A stretch of DNA of 43,444 bases from Lachnospiraceae bacterium (GCA_910575475.1 CAJTGD010000045.1:1-43444); one strand, 5' to 3'. Shown: positions 26,444 to 34,785, numbered from the stretch's first letter. The notes: generated by a model from the sequence alone, not told the origin. Translations and numbers: made by a program.

Positions 26444-28099
26444 TTCCACCTCCGGGATGGGTTTGAGATTAAAATGAATTTCGATAGAAATGTGTCTTGT
26501 TTTATCTTCGTCAATGCGCTCATGCACGACGATTTCTTTGATTAAGCGGTTAAGGGTGGCTGCGTCCAGCTCTGTGATGTTTGCGTATTCCTGAATGGCT
26601 TCCACCCATTGTTTTGCGTCATTGGCAAGCTGGACTTCATCGGACAGCCGCTTTCTGCCATCGGACACTCTGGTTTTAAGCTCCGTCTGCTCGGTCTGTG
26701 TCTTTTCCAGCATGGTGTTGAAATTCTGCTCACTGATACGCCCTGCAATCATATCCTCATAAAGCCGCATTACCATTTTGTCCAGAACCTCAATCCGTTC
26801 CTCGTCCCTTGTAAGGGAGCGTTCCATTGCTTCCCGCTGTTCCCGCTGCTCGGCTTCACAGGTATTGGTCAGGCGGTCGGCAACCGCTTCCCCGTCCATC
26901 AGGGCAGCTCTGGCACATTCCCGGATTTTCCGCAGCACATGGCTGTAAAGGGTGTCATAATCAATCCGGTGCTGGGTGCAGTGGTTCTTTCCAAAGGCAT
27001 TGTAGGTCTTGCAGGAGTAAATCCGCTGGGGATGTTTTGCGTTTGTGTAGCGTATCGTCAGCGACTTCCCACACTCGCCACATTTTATCAGTCCGGCAAA
27101 CAGGCTGATTTCATTGGTCTGCCCCGGACGCTGGCGGGATTTCAGCTTGTTCTGCACAATATCAAAGCTCATGCGGTCAATCAGCGGTTCATGCTGTCCC
27201 TCCACCACAATCCAGTCCTCCGGCTTCTTTTCCCCAATCGTGCCGATTTTGAAGCGGTAGTCTTTTTTCTGGGAAGCAATCGCCCCGGTGTAGACGGGAT
27301 TCATCAAAAGGTCTTTGATAACGGAGAAGTCCCACATATACCGTCCGTTTTCCGGGTCTTTCTTTTCCCATTTGATGCGGGTATTGCGAAGCCCCCGTTC
27401 CCGGTTCCACCATGTGGGGCAGGGGATTTTTTCTTCCTCCAGCCGTCTGCGGATATAGTTCGGACCATGACCGTTCAGGGCATATCCGAAAATCAGCCGC
27501 ACAATCGGGGCGGTTTCCTCGTCAATGAGCAGATGGTTTTTGTCCTCTGGGTCTTTCCGATACCCAAACGGGGCAAGACACCCAGTAAACTGTCCTTTCT
27601 GCGCTTTCAGAAGATAAGAGGAATGGACTTTCTTGGAAATATCCTTGCTGTACATCTCGTTCAGGATATTCTTGAACGGGGCAATGTCGTTGTTATCCCG
27701 CAGGGTGTCGATACCGTCATTCATGGCGATATAGCGGACACCGCTTCTTGGGAAAAAGTCCTCAATCAAATGCCCAGTTTGCAGATAGTTACGCCCCAGT
27801 CGGCTGAGGTCTTTTGTGATGACAAGGTTGATTTGCCTGCGCTCAATGGCTCTCAACATTCTCTGTAAATCAGGACGCTCCATATTAAGACCTGTGAAGC
27901 CATCGTCCTGATAGACTGCCACAACCTCCCATCCCTGCTTTTCGCAGTATTTTTCCAGCATATCACGCTGGTTTGCGATACTGGCACTTTCGCCTTGCAG
28001 GTCATCGTCCTTTGACAGCCTGCAATAGACCGCTGCACGATACCCTCCGGCAAGTGCCGAACCGATTGTTCTGTATTCCATTTCGTTCATCATAGCCAT
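26429..28099 (-). CDS. Large serine recombinase of IME1
   Basis: This 556-residue site-specific recombinase integrates and excises the element. The resolvase domain has the catalytic serine S29 in YCRLSKDD and the conserved KDLSRLGRNYL. A recombinase domain follows (FGYALNGHGPNYIRRRLEE). Then comes a zinc ribbon (CGECGKSL ... YSCKTYNAFGKNHC) and a coiled-coil C-terminus, the TndX/TnpX arrangement. It would act through a two-base crossover at paired att sites. It ends some 90 bp from the maff2 junction, where the recombinase gene of such elements normally lies. Its ATG directly follows the stop of the small upstream gene. Confidence 0.93.
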   Translation of the reverse strand: MAMMNEMEYRTIGSALAGGYRAAVYCRLSKDDDLQGESASIANQRDMLEKYCEKQGWEVVAVYQDDGFTGLNMERPDLQRMLRAIERRQINLVITKDLSRLGRNYLQTGHLIEDFFPRSGVRYIAMNDGIDTLRDNNDIAPFKNILNEMYSKDISKKVHSSYLLKAQKGQFTGCLAPFGYRKDPEDKNHLLIDEETAPIVRLIFGYALNGHGPNYIRRRLEEEKIPCPTWWNRERGLRNTRIKWEKKDPENGRYMWDFSVIKDLLMNPVYTGAIASQKKDYRFKIGTIGEKKPEDWIVVEGQHEPLIDRMSFDIVQNKLKSRQRPGQTNEISLFAGLIKCGECGKSLTIRYTNAKHPQRIYSCKTYNAFGKNHCTQHRIDYDTLYSHVLRKIRECARAALMDGEAVADRLTNTCEAEQREQREAMERSLTRDEERIEVLDKMVMRLYEDMIAGRISEQNFNTMLEKTQTEQTELKTRVSDGRKRLSDEVQLANDAKQWVEAIQEYANITELDAATLNRLIKEIVVHERIDEDKTRHISIEIHFNLKPIPEVEQVTA

Positions 28100-28297
28100 T
28101 TACCCACATAATCCAGACGGTATCTGGCTCTTTTGAACCTCATCTTCATTATACTCCAAATCTTTCTTTTTAGCAAGATATTCTTTTGTATTTGTCTTGC
28201 CGTATTTCTGGGAAATCAAGCTGACGAACACATCGGTTGCGTCCAGTTCCCCGTCAAACACCGTTGTAACATGAATCTCTGTTTTGTTTTTTGCCAT
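28100..28297 (-). CDS. Small recombinase-associated protein
   Basis: This 65-residue protein starts MAKNKTEIHVTTVFDGELDA. GGAGG lies 10 bases before the ATG and its TAA abuts the recombinase ATG. I know no named family. Similar small proteins commonly stand before the serine recombinase in gut Firmicute elements. The position corresponds to TnpW in the second element, but the sequence is different. It is probably co-translated with the recombinase and might be a directionality or regulatory factor; this is inference. Confidence 0.65.
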   Translation of the reverse strand: MAKNKTEIHVTTVFDGELDATDVFVSLISQKYGKTNTKEYLAKKKDLEYNEDEVQKSQIPSGLCG

Positions 28298-28341
28298 AGG
28301 CAGTTATCCTCCATACATGAAAACAGCCAGACAGAGGATGG

Positions 28342-28528
28342 CGGCAACGAAGTCCGGCAACGGGCTTCAAAAGACCTTGCAGACAATCCCAGTCTGGCAT
28401 TACTTACTATTTATACTTTTCTTTTATTTTTCTGTTGTTTTGGTTGTTATAAGGGAGAAAAGCCCGGAAATAAGGGATTTTCCCCGGCAACCGGCTCGGC
28501 AACGGGATAGCAACAGGGGGTGCAACGG
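28342..28528. repeat. GCAACGG repeats between virE-like and recombinase genes
   Basis: CGGCAACG occurs at 28342-28349, 28355-28362 and 28497-28504. Close variants are at 28485-28492 (last base changed) and 28522-28528 (GCAACGG). All are in the same direction in a 240-bp non-coding gap. The two clusters flank an AT-rich tract (about 28395-28455). That arrangement is like an iteron-type replication origin or an operator array. Confidence 0.5.
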
Positions 28529-28538
28529 GCTGTCCTTT

Positions 28539-29876
28539 TCAGAATGGAAGCTCCATCTGTTCTGTGACCTCCACAAAACCATCCATTGTTTTTTCAGACG
28601 GGTTGCCGGAGTCCGTTGCCGGGGTTTCACGCTCCCAGCCCTTTTGTCTGCCATATTCTGAAAACATTCTTGGGTTCGGGAAGTACCGCCAGCCGGAAAT
28701 GCACTGGTTCATAATCTCGTTGATTTCCCGGATTTCCCATTGCTTCGGCTCGTCAAAAGCATGGTTCAAGGCTTCCTTGTAGAGCTGCTTGGAGCAGACC
28801 ATGTTCCCGGTGTACTTATCAAGATACGCCTGTATCATCCCCGCTTTGGTGTCCTCCGGCATAAAATCCCGCTGGTGTTCTTTGAGATACCGCTGCATGG
28901 CAGGGCTGAAAGCCAGCTTGAACCTGCCGCTTCGGTAAATCTCCATCGCTTCCGCCCACATCTGCTCGATATAGGCTCTGGAAGCAGCTTCGTCCTCCAA
29001 AATGTGAACCTCGGCTTGCTCCGGGTACACCATGACGGGGATAAAGCGACGGTTGCCGGAACGGTCAAGGGGCAGGAAGTCAAGGGCATTGGAAGTGCCG
29101 CCAAACACGCACTGACGGGGACGGTCTGCCGGATGGGTTTCATAGGGTATCTTGTAAACCTCTTTCTGCCGGCTTAAAAATGACTTGATTTCCTCGATAC
29201 TCTTGGCATTGGCGGTTGCCATCATTTCCGACATTTCGATAATCCAGTGACCTTGCAGCTTGCGGTACACATTGTCATCGTCCAGCTTCCGCAAATCATC
29301 GGAGAACCACTCGTCCCGGACTGCCAGCAGACGGAAGAAGGTGGACTTGCCAGCCCCCTGACCGCCGACCAGACAGAGCATGATTTCAAACTTGCACCCC
29401 GGCTGAAAGGCTCGTGAGATTGCACCCAGCAGGAACAGCTTCAACGCTTCATAGGTGTAATCATCTGCGTCAGCCCCCAGAAAGTGCCGTAGACAGAAAC
29501 GGATTCGTTCTGTACCGTCCCACACAAGGGCATTGAGATAGTCCCGGATGGGATGGTACTTGTTTTCATTCGCCACAATCCCTATGGCGTTATCAATCTT
29601 TTTCTCATTGGTAAGCCCGTAGGTTTCTTCCAGATAAAGAAGCAGATACTTCATGTCCGTATCGTTTAAGGCGGTGCTTTCTCTATGGAATCCGATGGGC
29701 TTTATGATGTCCTTGCGGTCGGTCAGGATGTTGTATGCGATAGCCCCGGAAAGCAGCGGGTCACGCTGGAATACGGTCAGGCAGTTCCGTATGCTCTGAC
29801 GGACACCGCCTTTCTCGGTAGTTTCCAGCCCCGCCTTGATTTCAGGGGCGCTCTGGGGCGGCTGCATGGCGTTCAT
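28539..29876 (-). CDS. VirE-family (virulence-associated E) ATPase/helicase
   Basis: This protein of about 445 residues belongs to the VirE family of SF3-like helicases used by plasmid- and phage-type replicons. Walker A is GGQGAGKST and Walker B lies in HWIIEMSE. The sensor-like FGGTSNALDFLPLDRSGNRRF is also visible. It would unwind element DNA during autonomous replication after excision or transfer. I take the ATG at 29876 (MNAMQPPQ), which overlaps the primase end; an earlier in-frame ATG lies inside the primase gene. Its neighbour is a CHC2 primase, so the two form a small replication module. Confidence 0.85.
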   Translation of the reverse strand: MNAMQPPQSAPEIKAGLETTEKGGVRQSIRNCLTVFQRDPLLSGAIAYNILTDRKDIIKPIGFHRESTALNDTDMKYLLLYLEETYGLTNEKKIDNAIGIVANENKYHPIRDYLNALVWDGTERIRFCLRHFLGADADDYTYEALKLFLLGAISRAFQPGCKFEIMLCLVGGQGAGKSTFFRLLAVRDEWFSDDLRKLDDDNVYRKLQGHWIIEMSEMMATANAKSIEEIKSFLSRQKEVYKIPYETHPADRPRQCVFGGTSNALDFLPLDRSGNRRFIPVMVYPEQAEVHILEDEAASRAYIEQMWAEAMEIYRSGRFKLAFSPAMQRYLKEHQRDFMPEDTKAGMIQAYLDKYTGNMVCSKQLYKEALNHAFDEPKQWEIREINEIMNQCISGWRYFPNPRMFSEYGRQKGWERETPATDSGNPSEKTMDGFVEVTEQMELPF

Positions 29877-30489
29877 GGTGTTTTTTAGTTCTTGCTGCGT
29901 CTGCGGCTGCAAGCTCTGCCATTCGCTGTTCAAGCTGTACCACATCCTTTCCGTAGTCCGTAATCAAAGCCGCTTTTTCCTCTGTCTCCCCGAACAGCAG
30001 CACATCAAGCAGATATTCCACTTGGTCTTGCTTCTGTAAGGCTTCCGCAAACCGGGGATGAAAGGCTTCCTCCGGGGAGTGCGGGGCATATTCCTTTCTC
30101 CATGCTCGGAGTAGGTGGAGATAATCGGCAAGGATACGGAAGCAGCGGTTTTTTGCTTCCTGAAACTGTTCCTCCGGGGATTTCTGCCGGGGCTTGGGCT
30201 TTTTTGCCTTTCCCGGTGGTTTCCAGTCCTCATAGGAAAGCCCAAAGTCATTTGCCAGTTGTACGGCGGCTTCTTTCTTTCCCAGCCCATACAGGGCGGC
30301 GGTAAAATCAATCACATCCCCATCCGCACCGCAGCCGAAGCAGTGGTAACGCCGATCCAGCTTCATGCTTGGGGTCTTATCGTTATGGAACGGGCAGCAA
30401 GCCATCCCGTTCCGACCTACATGGATTCCATAATGCTCCGCAGCCTGTCTTGTTGTGACGGACTGCTTCACAGCTTCAAATACATTCAA
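29842..30489 (-). CDS. CHC2 zinc-finger DNA primase-like protein
   Basis: This 215-residue protein has a CHC2 zinc finger (residues about 30-58: ACCPFHNDKTPS ... YHCFGCGADGD) near its N-terminus, as in DnaG. It lacks the full Toprim domain, so it is a truncated or primase-accessory type common in mobilizable elements. It would prime replication of the transferred strand together with the VirE-like helicase. It starts with a TTG at 30489 seven bases after AAGGAGGG; no upstream ATG competes. Confidence 0.82.
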   Translation of the reverse strand: MNVFEAVKQSVTTRQAAEHYGIHVGRNGMACCPFHNDKTPSMKLDRRYHCFGCGADGDVIDFTAALYGLGKKEAAVQLANDFGLSYEDWKPPGKAKKPKPRQKSPEEQFQEAKNRCFRILADYLHLLRAWRKEYAPHSPEEAFHPRFAEALQKQDQVEYLLDVLLFGETEEKAALITDYGKDVVQLEQRMAELAAADAARTKKHHERHAAAPERP

Positions 30490-30512
30490 ATCTATCCCTC
30501 CTTGAAAATAAG

Positions 30513-30553
30513 AAAAGCACCTGACATTCTCTGATTGAAAATGGCAAGTGCCT
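30513..30553 (-). terminator. Terminator after the MobQ relaxase
   Basis: On the minus strand AGGCACTTGCCATT and AATGTCAGGTGCT form an imperfect stem (two mismatches), followed by TTTTCTT. It sits between the relaxase stop and the primase start. Confidence 0.5.
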
Positions 30554-30554
30554 G

Positions 30555-32135
30555 TTAAAGTTCCATATCCTGTTGTTTGTGTTTCTTCTGTGCCGGGGCG
30601 GTTCTTTGTGCTTTTTTCTCGTCCGCCTTATCCTGCAAGACTTCCTTGATAGGCTGCTTCTTGGGCGGCTCTTTGCTTTCCTCTGTGCCGGGTGTGGCTT
30701 TCCGTACCCAGTAGCGGATGTCCCGCAGCTTCTTCAAATCCTCCTGTACCTCAGTCAGCGGTACTTTCAACTCTGCGATTTCGCTAAGAAGCGTTTCCTG
30801 CTCCTGTTGTAACTCATTTTTCGTTTTATCCTTATCGTCCAGGTGCTTGGCAAGATAGGCGGCGGCTTTCTCGTAGCGGGCGACCTCCGGGTGTTCCTGT
30901 TTGAATGTTTCCTTTGTTTTCTTAAAAAATATCTTCTGGTATTTCTCATAGACAGGCTTACATTCCTTGCAGTCTGTCCGGGCAGAAAGAAGCCCGTCAA
31001 TCACTTTGCTTCGGGCTTCCTTTGGCTTCATCTGACTGCGGTAATCTGCGGCTGATTTCCCGGAAGATTCCAGAAATGCTTCTAAGTCCTCCACAGTGGA
31101 AAGCCCCTTTTGCCGGAGATAGGACAGGGCTTCGCTGATTGCCTTTAAGTCCCGTGAAGTCCCCCGGTTCTGTCCAGCCCTTGTCCAGTCCTTCCGTTCT
31201 TCCTTTCGTATCTCCATATATTTCATCAAAAGATTGGGGAGAAGCGTTGCTTCCTCCGCCGCTTTTTGTGCAAGCAGTTCTTTCCGTTTTTCGCCTAGCT
31301 CGGTAATCCAGCCTTTGAGGCTTTGGATAAGCTGCCGGATGGACTTCATCAGACGGTTGGCGGCTCTGATTTCCCGGTTCAGGTTGCCGATATTCGTCTG
31401 GATACCACGCTTTTCCATCTGCCGGACAGCAGCCCCCTCATGGACAGTAGGGACAATATCAAGCCCCTGTCTGGCATAGGAACGCAAGTCCACACGCTCC
31501 GGGCGGTCATTTGCTTCCAGATAGCGGTTCTGGATGACTTCCCATTCATGCCGCCAGATTTCACAATATCTCTGGTCGTTCCAGTCCACCGTATCCTCCT
31601 TGTGGCTTTTCCACCTGCCGGATGGCAGCTTTATCCGTTCCCCGTTTTCATCAAGGTCATAAACCTTGCGGCTCTTGGGAAGCCATTTTCCATGTTCGTC
31701 CATTGCCCTCATAGTCAGCAGGACATGGGCGTGGGGATTGTGTCCCGGCGGATGGGGGTCATGGATGGCAAAGTCAACAATCATGCCTTTGGAAACAAAC
31801 TGCTGTTCACAAAACTCCCGGACAAGGACAGCGTACTGGTCGGGCGGTATCTCTCTGGGGATGGTAAGTACCCACCGCCTTGCAAGCTGGGAGTTCCATT
31901 GTTTTTCCACCGCTTCGGCGGCGTTCCATAAGGTATTGCGGTCTGCATATTCCTGTGGGGCATTTGCTGGGAGCAGGATTTCATTGTGGACAATACCACG
32001 CTTTTCCGGGTAGTGCTTCACTTGCTGGTCGTATTCACAGAACAGCTTTTCGCCGCTTTGGTAAGCAGCGGCGGCAACCGCAGACTGTCGCTGGCTGCGC
32101 TGAACAATCGTGATTTCGTTGTGTGGGCAGGGCAT
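30555..32135 (-). CDS. mobA: MobA/MobL relaxase, MobQ type
   Basis: This 526-residue relaxase would nick oriT and pilot the strand through a conjugation channel supplied by a helper ICE. The N-terminus (SQRQSAVAAAAYQSG) carries the family's tyrosine region. The metal-binding histidines are in HNPHAHVLLTMR. The C-terminal half is a long charged coiled coil. A matching nick region lies at 33447-33493. The start follows AAAGGAGGG. Unusually, about a kilobase of AT-rich cargo lies between the relaxase and its oriT. Confidence 0.92.
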   Translation of the reverse strand: MPCPHNEITIVQRSQRQSAVAAAAYQSGEKLFCEYDQQVKHYPEKRGIVHNEILLPANAPQEYADRNTLWNAAEAVEKQWNSQLARRWVLTIPREIPPDQYAVLVREFCEQQFVSKGMIVDFAIHDPHPPGHNPHAHVLLTMRAMDEHGKWLPKSRKVYDLDENGERIKLPSGRWKSHKEDTVDWNDQRYCEIWRHEWEVIQNRYLEANDRPERVDLRSYARQGLDIVPTVHEGAAVRQMEKRGIQTNIGNLNREIRAANRLMKSIRQLIQSLKGWITELGEKRKELLAQKAAEEATLLPNLLMKYMEIRKEERKDWTRAGQNRGTSRDLKAISEALSYLRQKGLSTVEDLEAFLESSGKSAADYRSQMKPKEARSKVIDGLLSARTDCKECKPVYEKYQKIFFKKTKETFKQEHPEVARYEKAAAYLAKHLDDKDKTKNELQQEQETLLSEIAELKVPLTEVQEDLKKLRDIRYWVRKATPGTEESKEPPKKQPIKEVLQDKADEKKAQRTAPAQKKHKQQDMEL

Positions 32136-32198
32136 TTCGTGTCCCTCCTTTCGGTAATTGATGGATGGGGTGGCGTTTTACCACCTCATTTTGGGCAG

Positions 32199-32233
32199 AA
32201 AAAAAGCAGGAGACCTTTTTCAGATTTCCTGCT
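32199..32233 (-). terminator. Strong terminator between lspA-like cargo and the relaxase
   Basis: AGCAGGA (32205-32211) pairs with TCCTGCT (32227-32233). On the minus strand the stem is followed by a run of seven Ts. It stops transcripts coming from the lspA-like gene before the relaxase. Confidence 0.75.
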
Positions 32234-32321
32234 CGGTGTGCCGCTGTGTGGGCGGCGGGTATTTAGTTGTGAAAGTTCGGGGCAAGTTGACCCGATGTAT
32301 AAGAAATAATAAACCAGAAGT

Positions 32322-32840
32322 TTACAAGCTAAATTTGTTACAACAAAAATGTAAATACTCTTTAACCGATATTTCTTTGCTATTCAAAATTCCAATAGCA
32401 ACAAATATAACTTCTGCAACTGTAAGATAGCAGTCTTTCAAATCAAAAATAAAAAGGGTAGGTATCTGCAAAAAATCTAAACTTCCACCCCAAAACAGCT
32501 TATCAATCAAGCTACATAAACATCCCGATATGCCACAAATCATTATTATTTTTACCCAAAAACTTATATGTGCTCTTTTTGCCTGATATAGCATATATCC
32601 TGAAAAAAAGAGGAACAAAACAAACACATTCAATAAAATGGTAACAAACGGACTTGATAATAATTCGAAGAAATTTCCAGCATAAGATAAACGAGTATTT
32701 AGTTCTGGATTAAATCTTAAAACTTTGGCTATTATATCAAATTCGCATTTCATAAATACTTTTGAAATTACTATTTTAACCGTCTGGTCAATTAGAACCA
32801 ATAATGCCACAGGTATAATAAACGGCTTAAACTTTTCCAT
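32322..32840 (-). CDS. lspA: Signal peptidase II-like membrane protein
   Basis: This 172-residue protein has four hydrophobic segments and LspA-like landmarks: an N-terminal LIDQTVK, a GISGCLCSLIDKLFWGGSLDF block with the first catalytic aspartate, and FDLKDCYLTVAEV in place of the usual FNxAD-type second block. LspA cleaves prolipoprotein signal peptides. The changed motifs mean it is a diverged member whose activity is uncertain. The gene is much more AT-rich than its neighbours, so it was probably acquired from another source. The ATG at 32840 has AGAGGA upstream. The TfoX gene precedes it in the same direction. Confidence 0.72.
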   Translation of the reverse strand: MEKFKPFIIPVALLVLIDQTVKIVISKVFMKCEFDIIAKVLRFNPELNTRLSYAGNFFELLSSPFVTILLNVFVLFLFFSGYMLYQAKRAHISFWVKIIMICGISGCLCSLIDKLFWGGSLDFLQIPTLFIFDLKDCYLTVAEVIFVAIGILNSKEISVKEYLHFCCNKFSL

Positions 32841-32871
32841 CAGTAACACTTCCTCTCAAATTATTATTTTG

Positions 32872-33192
32872 TTATTTCTTCTTTTTCGATTTAGGGGTAG
32901 GCAATTCCTCATACATAGCATTAAACAATCCTGTCAAAAACTCTTTATTATCAACTTCATCTACCAACAACATTTCTTTTGCTCCCTCGTAAGGTAACTC
33001 ATACGAAACCGTTGGCATATAACTTATTGCTGATTTTACTGGTTTGACAAGTAATCTATCATCATAGATACCGCCTACAATCTTACCACGATAATAAATG
33101 ACAAATTCGCCCATCATAGCTCGATAGGTAATGTCATTCAAGCCAGATAACTGACCTAAAATAAATTCTAAATATTCTTTGCTGGATGCCAT
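32872..33192 (-). CDS. TfoX N-terminal domain protein
   Basis: This 106-residue protein has the TfoX N-terminal domain pattern: YRAMMGEFVIYYRGKIVGGI and DDRLLVKPV. Stand-alone domains of this kind are widespread in Firmicutes, and their function is unknown. They are not evidence of natural competence. It is AT-rich like the adjacent lspA-like gene and probably co-transcribed with it from a promoter in the 33200-33260 region. GAGG lies before the ATG. Confidence 0.82.
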   Translation of the reverse strand: MASSKEYLEFILGQLSGLNDITYRAMMGEFVIYYRGKIVGGIYDDRLLVKPVKSAISYMPTVSYELPYEGAKEMLLVDEVDNKEFLTGLFNAMYEELPTPKSKKKK

Positions 33193-33335
33193 AACTTTAC
33201 CTCAATTTCTAAATTTATTACTGACTTCATTATACTTTATTGCTTATCGAAAAGATAGCATATTTTATGAAACTTGTCGGCTGGGAACAGCTTGCATTGC
33301 AAGGTGTCCCCAGATGGCAAGTCCACAAAAGGGTA

Positions 33336-33375
33336 GCTGGCGGCAGCCAGCGCAGGGGAAGCGTAGCGTCCCCTG
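33336..33375. other. Hairpin cluster in the oriT leading region
   Basis: Two strong stem-loops stand side by side: GCTGGC/GCCAGC (33336-33351) and CAGGGGA/TCCCCTG (33353-33375). A third (CTCCGG/TCGGAG type) follows nearer the nick site. They occupy the non-coding gap between the TfoX gene and oriT and may help single-strand processing or priming. Confidence 0.45.
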
Positions 33376-33446
33376 TTTGATTTGGAGCAGACCTTGACTG
33401 CGGAAAATCACAGCCCTCCGGCGAGGAGCCTTCGGAGAACGCAATG

Positions 33447-33493
33447 CACCAACCTCTGGGTGGTGTATAATTGCGCCCTTAGTAAACTAAGGG
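33447..33493 (+). other. MobQ-type origin of transfer (oriT) with nick site
   Basis: The plus strand reads TAATTGCGCCCT at 33468-33479. This differs by one base from the RSF1010/MobQ nick core TAAGTGCG/CCCT. An imperfect inverted repeat (CACCAACC/GGGTGGTG, 33447-33465) lies just before it, as in known MobQ origins. A perfect repeat CCCTTAGT/ACTAAGGG (33476-33493) starts at the predicted nick between 33475 and 33476. It overlaps the end of the DUF3847 gene. Confidence 0.75.
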
Positions 33494-33783
33494 GTTTCCG
33501 GCTTCTCCCGTTCCAGAAGTTTTTTCAATAGTTCCTGCGTGTCCTGTCTGTTAAAAATGAGTTTCAACAACAGCATGACATCATCATCTGTCAGGCGTTC
33601 CGGCTCTTGCAGAAAACTTTCCAGCATACCGCCACGAGTACAGAGCCGGTGCGTCCGTTCCTTTCGGGTAAGCTGCTTTAACTGGTGCTGCAATGCCTTT
33701 TCATCATTGATGGCTTTCCGCAGTTTCTTTTCGCTTTTCTCCATCTCCCGGTTGAGCCTTTCCAGCTTTGAGGTATCAGGCAA
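33487..33783 (-). CDS. DUF3847 family protein
   Basis: This 98-residue, highly charged protein is probably a coiled coil (LERLNREMEKSEKKLRKA), with the DUF3847 tail DDDVMLLLKLIF. The family accompanies MobA/MobL relaxases and may be an accessory nicking or regulatory factor. It begins with TTG behind GGAGG and overlaps the RepA-like gene by eight bases. The stop lies within oriT. Confidence 0.78.
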   Translation of the reverse strand: MPDTSKLERLNREMEKSEKKLRKAINDEKALQHQLKQLTRKERTHRLCTRGGMLESFLQEPERLTDDDVMLLLKLIFNRQDTQELLKKLLEREKPETP

Positions 33784-34117
33784 GGGCAGCGTCCTCCTTT
33801 CCCGGTATCAGCACATAAATCCTGTTTGGTTCTCCAACGCCCTGACGCACCCGCATGATAAGTCCGGCGGTTTCCAGTTCATTCAAAGAACGCTTGACCG
33901 TCATGGGGCTGCGGGACAGGACTGCGGCAATGGCTGTGACAGGGAAGCAGACAAACAGGATTCCGTTCTCGTCCTCCTGCCCTTTGGAGAGCATAGCGTC
34001 CAGCATCCGGCAGTACATGACCTTTGCGGTGCTGCTGACTGGAAATCCTGTCAACGCCCTGGGAAAAGGCATACAGGGCGGCAAGGGTGTGTCTATCGTC
34101 ATAAATTCAAAATTCAT
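33776..34117 (-). CDS. RepA-like winged-helix replication protein (short)
   Basis: This 113-residue protein resembles the N-terminal domain of Firmicute replication initiator A: TAKVMYCRMLDAML, then FPVTAIAAVLSRSPMTVKRSLNELETAGLI, a winged-helix DNA-binding unit. It shares this layout with the longer RepA-like gene at 39892-40656 but lacks the C-terminal half. The ATG overlaps the preceding stop (ATGA). It may bind the element origin or act as a regulator. Confidence 0.72.
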   Translation of the reverse strand: MNFEFMTIDTPLPPCMPFPRALTGFPVSSTAKVMYCRMLDAMLSKGQEDENGILFVCFPVTAIAAVLSRSPMTVKRSLNELETAGLIMRVRQGVGEPNRIYVLIPGKEDAALA

Positions 34118-34302
34118 TCGGTGTGTTCCTCCTTTTTCTTTGCTCGTTTGGATAAATAACGGGGGCAGTCAATCACAACCGCCCGGAAGCTCTGCTTGCA
34201 CCCATGCTGGCATTTCCGGCATAATTCGTTGTAAGTGACACGCCCCCGGTCATTGAGGTAAAAGGAAAGCTCATGCTTCCTCTTTTTGCTCATTCTCGGC
34301 AT
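34114..34302 (-). CDS. Small cysteine-containing protein
   Basis: This 62-residue basic protein (MPRMSKKRKHELSFYLNDRG) has two close cysteine pairs (ELCRKCQHGCKQ and a later DCPRY), suggesting a zinc-bound fold. GGAGG precedes the ATG by nine bases and it is coupled to the RepA-like gene. I cannot name a family. It sits at the head of the 62-aa/RepA/DUF3847 operon. Confidence 0.65.
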   Translation of the reverse strand: MPRMSKKRKHELSFYLNDRGRVTYNELCRKCQHGCKQSFRAVVIDCPRYLSKRAKKKEEHTE

Positions 34303-34779
34303 ATTGCGCTTCCTCCCGTTTTAGTGTATGGTTTCAGGGCGATTTTCGGCAAAATTACGCTCATAGAGCCGCTTAAAATCTCCCGAAGTATCAGCGATAG
34401 GGTAGACTATCCTCCTATCAGATTGTCGCGTTTCGGTATCATTTCGGTGTCAGTTCGCCAGTTCTCCCCGGTGTCGTTCCTCCCCTGAATCTCACAGCGG
34501 CGTATCGCTCCCTTTGGTATGCTCGTTTCGGTCAGGGTTCCTCCACATCCCTGCCAAAAGTCATGGCACTACATCGCCGGGGAAGCATATCCCACACAGG
34601 CTGGTCATTCGATTGGAATAATCCATCGATGAACTACCTGTATCATAGAACATTTTTGTGCCCTGTGCCGTATGTCCACAAAGTAGGAATTACGGGTAAA
34701 AAGCGGAAATTTCCACGATTGCGGAAAGTATGATATAATCCAGTTAAGCGGTAGCAATGCAACCGCCGGAAAGGAGCGT
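34303..34779. promoter_or_regulatory. Divergent control region with repeats and an operator
   Basis: This gap of almost 480 bp separates divergent genes. TTTCGGT occurs at 34431-34437, 34442-34448 and 34526-34532. A GATAGG/CCTATC hairpin lies at 34396-34419. Before the XRE gene there is a perfect TATAAT (34734-34739) and a palindrome GGAAATTTCC (34705-34714) with a nearby second GCGGAAA. That places a likely operator at the -35 position of the XRE promoter. No convincing protein-coding ORF was seen. Confidence 0.5.
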
Positions 34780-34785
34780 GTGCCC

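Noticed and set aside
26215..26523. 102-codon minus-strand ORF over the maff2 junction
   Set aside because: It crosses the recombinase end, the junction and virB6 in a frame unrelated to any of them. The correct frame shows the Maff-2 remnant.
26609..27868. 419-codon plus-strand ORF opposite the serine recombinase
   Set aside because: It lies wholly antisense to a clearly recognised recombinase and has no family features. Its length comes from the high GC of the third codon positions.
28342..28528. CRISPR array
   Set aside because: The repeated units are only 8 bp, irregularly spaced, and have no spacer structure or cas genes.
32872..33192. Natural competence system suggested by TfoX
   Set aside because: Only the short N-terminal domain is present and no competence genes are nearby. 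The domain is common in Firmicutes with other, unknown roles.
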